From the NCBI GenBank assembly GCA_934662525.1, contig CAKUKJ010000105.1:1-7320 (forward strand): 7,320 nt of DNA, read 5' to 3'. The position numbers and the translations under genes are program-made. Below, one piece after another: positions 6,314 to 7,320 of this stretch (positions are counted from its first letter, which is position 1; each line of letters opens with the position of its first letter). Source of the DNA: an uncultured Coriobacteriales bacterium. Lineage in GTDB: Bacteria > Actinomycetota > Coriobacteriia > Coriobacteriales > UMGS124. The notes below the pieces were generated by a model. That model was not told where the DNA came from, ran no database searches, and saw only the letters and a program-made list of their open reading frames with translations.

Positions 6314-6435
6314 TTGACTGGTACATTGACTAGTACAACTCACTCGCCATCTTTTCTGTACTGGCTTTGATTTTCTCGCCTTTTTATTCTGTACTAGCTA
6401 CAATTACGGCCTATTTCTTTCTGTACTAGCTACAA
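6314..6435. repeat. Array of TGTACTAG-like elements upstream of the ATPase gene
   Basis: Five related elements lie in 122 bp. Two adjoining 12-bp units, TTGACTGGTACA (6314-6325) and TTGACTAGTACA (6326-6337), differ at one base and carry the core in reverse orientation. Three forward units follow: TTCTGTACTGGCTTTGA (6354-6370), TTCTGTACTAGCTACAA (6387-6403) and an identical 17-mer (6419-6435). The forward units start 33 and 32 bp apart, about three helical turns, so they face the same side of the DNA. The last copy abuts the ribosome binding site of the next gene. Spacers are T-rich, unlike the GC-rich surroundings. This looks like a cooperative operator array, but no regulator gene is in the window. 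Confidence 0.75.
6399..6404 (+). promoter_or_regulatory. Candidate -10 element for the ATPase gene
   Basis: TACAAT overlaps the end of the fourth array unit and matches the -10 consensus at five of six positions. No good -35 lies 17 bp upstream. If used, transcription would start near 6411, placing the last repeat unit in the 5' leader and the other four upstream of or over the promoter. Confidence 0.35.
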
Positions 6436-6447
6436 GAGGAGTCGATG

Positions 6448-7320
6448 ATGCTCAGGCGGAAGATGACGGATTGTCTTGAAAGGTGGCGCCGCTCTCAAGC
6501 CGAGAAACCCAAGGCGTTCCTGTTGAGCGGCGCGCGCCAGACGGGCAAGACGTACATTGTGCGCGAGTTTGCCCGTAAGCACTATGACAACTTCATAGAA
6601 GTTAACTTTCTCGATGACGAGGCCGCCTCGACGTTGCTCGCCGATGCGCAGGGGAGCGAAGATCTCGTTGCCCGGCTTTCCCTTTTGTCGGGGCGGCCCC
6701 TGAGCGCCGGTCGGACACTGGTTTTTTTCGACGAGATTCAAGCGAGCCCGGATATGCTGACCATGGCGAAATTTCTGGTGGAGCAGGGCCGCTTCGACCT
6801 GGTGCTTTCCGGCTCCCTTCTTGGAGTGGAACTCAAGGGCATCCGGTCGTTCCCCGTGGGGTATCTGCACGAAGAACGCATGTACCCGCTTGATTTTGAG
6901 GAGTTTTGCTGGGCACTTAACGTGCCAGAACGAGTAATCGGCGAAATACGTGGGGCTTATAAGGAGATACGTCCGCTTGATGACGGACTCCACGAGCGGC
7001 TCGTGCGCCTCTATCGCCTGTTCATCATTGTTGGTGGCATGCCCGAAGCGGTTCAGAAATTCATTGACACGAGCAATGACCTGGCAGCAGTGCGCGAGGT
7101 TCAATCCGACATCGTGAGCCAATACGGTGCCGATATCGTGCGCTACGCAAACGGTCGGTCGGTTTTTGTGGAAGCGATCTATCAGGCGCTTCCCAGCGAG
7201 CTTGCCAAGGTCAACAAACGCTTCATGATTGGTTCGCTCAAAGAGGGCGCGACGTACAAAAGGTTCGAAGACGATTTCGAATGGCTCGCTGCGGCAGGGC
7301 TGGTGTTGCCTACGTGTTTG
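6448..7320 (+). CDS. AAA (AAA_14) ATPase with DUF4143-type C-terminus, 3' end outside window
   Basis: The first 291 residues of an ATPase of the widespread AAA_14/DUF4143 architecture; the gene runs off the right edge. Residues 28-35, GARQTGKT, are the family's Walker A. LVFFDEIQ (91-98) is Walker B with catalytic Glu96. VLSGSLLG (119-126) fits the sensor strand, MYPLDFEEF (145-153) is the typical segment after it, and GGMPEAV (196-202) is the conserved GG-x-P motif. The DUF4143 part begins near residue 220. Full-length members are about 400-480 residues, so roughly a third is missing. Two adjacent ATGs exist; 6448 is chosen because GGAG ends 6 nt before it, while 6445 would leave only 3. Codon use is less GC-biased than in nhaA (AAA, ATA, TTT, CGA are frequent) and the upstream DNA is AT-rich, suggesting transfer. 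The cellular role of this family is not established. Confidence 0.9.
   Translation, partial: MLRRKMTDCLERWRRSQAEKPKAFLLSGARQTGKTYIVREFARKHYDNFIEVNFLDDEAASTLLADAQGSEDLVARLSLLSGRPLSAGRTLVFFDEIQASPDMLTMAKFLVEQGRFDLVLSGSLLGVELKGIRSFPVGYLHEERMYPLDFEEFCWALNVPERVIGEIRGAYKEIRPLDDGLHERLVRLYRLFIIVGGMPEAVQKFIDTSNDLAAVREVQSDIVSQYGADIVRYANGRSVFVEAIYQALPSELAKVNKRFMIGSLKEGATYKRFEDDFEWLAAAGLVLPTCL

Noticed and set aside
6326..6338. TrpR-type operator
   Set aside because: ACTAGTAC is shared with the E. coli trp operator, but the rest of that palindrome is absent and the gene downstream is unrelated to tryptophan.
6314..6435. CRISPR-like array
   Set aside because: Units are short (12-17 bp), occur in both orientations, and the spacers are T-rich promoter-like DNA of under 20 bp.
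6430..7122. Minus-strand open frame opposite the ATPase
   Set aside because: The plus-strand frame has Walker A, Walker B and family motifs; the reverse frame has none.

Overview
The window looks like chromosomal DNA from a high-GC Gram-positive actinobacterium, most likely of class Coriobacteriia (gut or oral). This is an inference from GC-rich third codon positions, a wall-type thioester adhesin, a lipoprotein with a Trp/His-rich repeat tail of the kind I associate with coriobacterial surface proteins, and the overall protein style. No rRNA or tRNA gene is present to fix the taxonomy.

Layout. Positions 1-2979 hold two surface-protein genes on the minus strand. The upstream one (2979-1522) encodes a secreted lipoprotein of unknown function whose last ~150 residues are aromatic/His/acidic repeats. 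The downstream one (1427 to beyond position 1) encodes an adhesin with a signal peptide, a Cys-Gln thioester domain and the start of a SpaA-type (prealbumin-fold) stalk domain; its C-terminus lies outside the window. They are 94 bp apart with no clear terminator between them, so they may be co-transcribed. Positions 2980-3233 hold two strong inverted repeats. Positions 3234-4460 (minus) encode a pyridoxal/pyridoxamine kinase fused through a Cys-containing low-complexity linker to a TIGR04076-type domain.

The 337 bp between 4460 and 4798 is a divergent control region. On the plus side it carries a terminator-like hairpin with a short U run just before the nhaA ribosome binding site, overlapped by a possible 15-codon leader ORF. 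nhaA (4798-6174) encodes a complete NhaA-type Na+/H+ antiporter and ends in a strong intrinsic terminator (6227-6261). From about 6300 the DNA becomes AT-richer and carries five copies of a TGTACTAG-like element in two orientations, leading into a partial AAA ATPase/DUF4143 gene (6448 to the window end).

The genes do not form one pathway. The window is a set of short transcription units: surface adhesion, vitamin B6 salvage, sodium/pH homeostasis, and an accessory ATPase that may have been acquired. I did not find a clear unknown multi-gene system. The most informative leads are the repeat array before the ATPase, the nhaA leader, the kinase-TIGR04076 fusion and the lipoprotein-adhesin pair.
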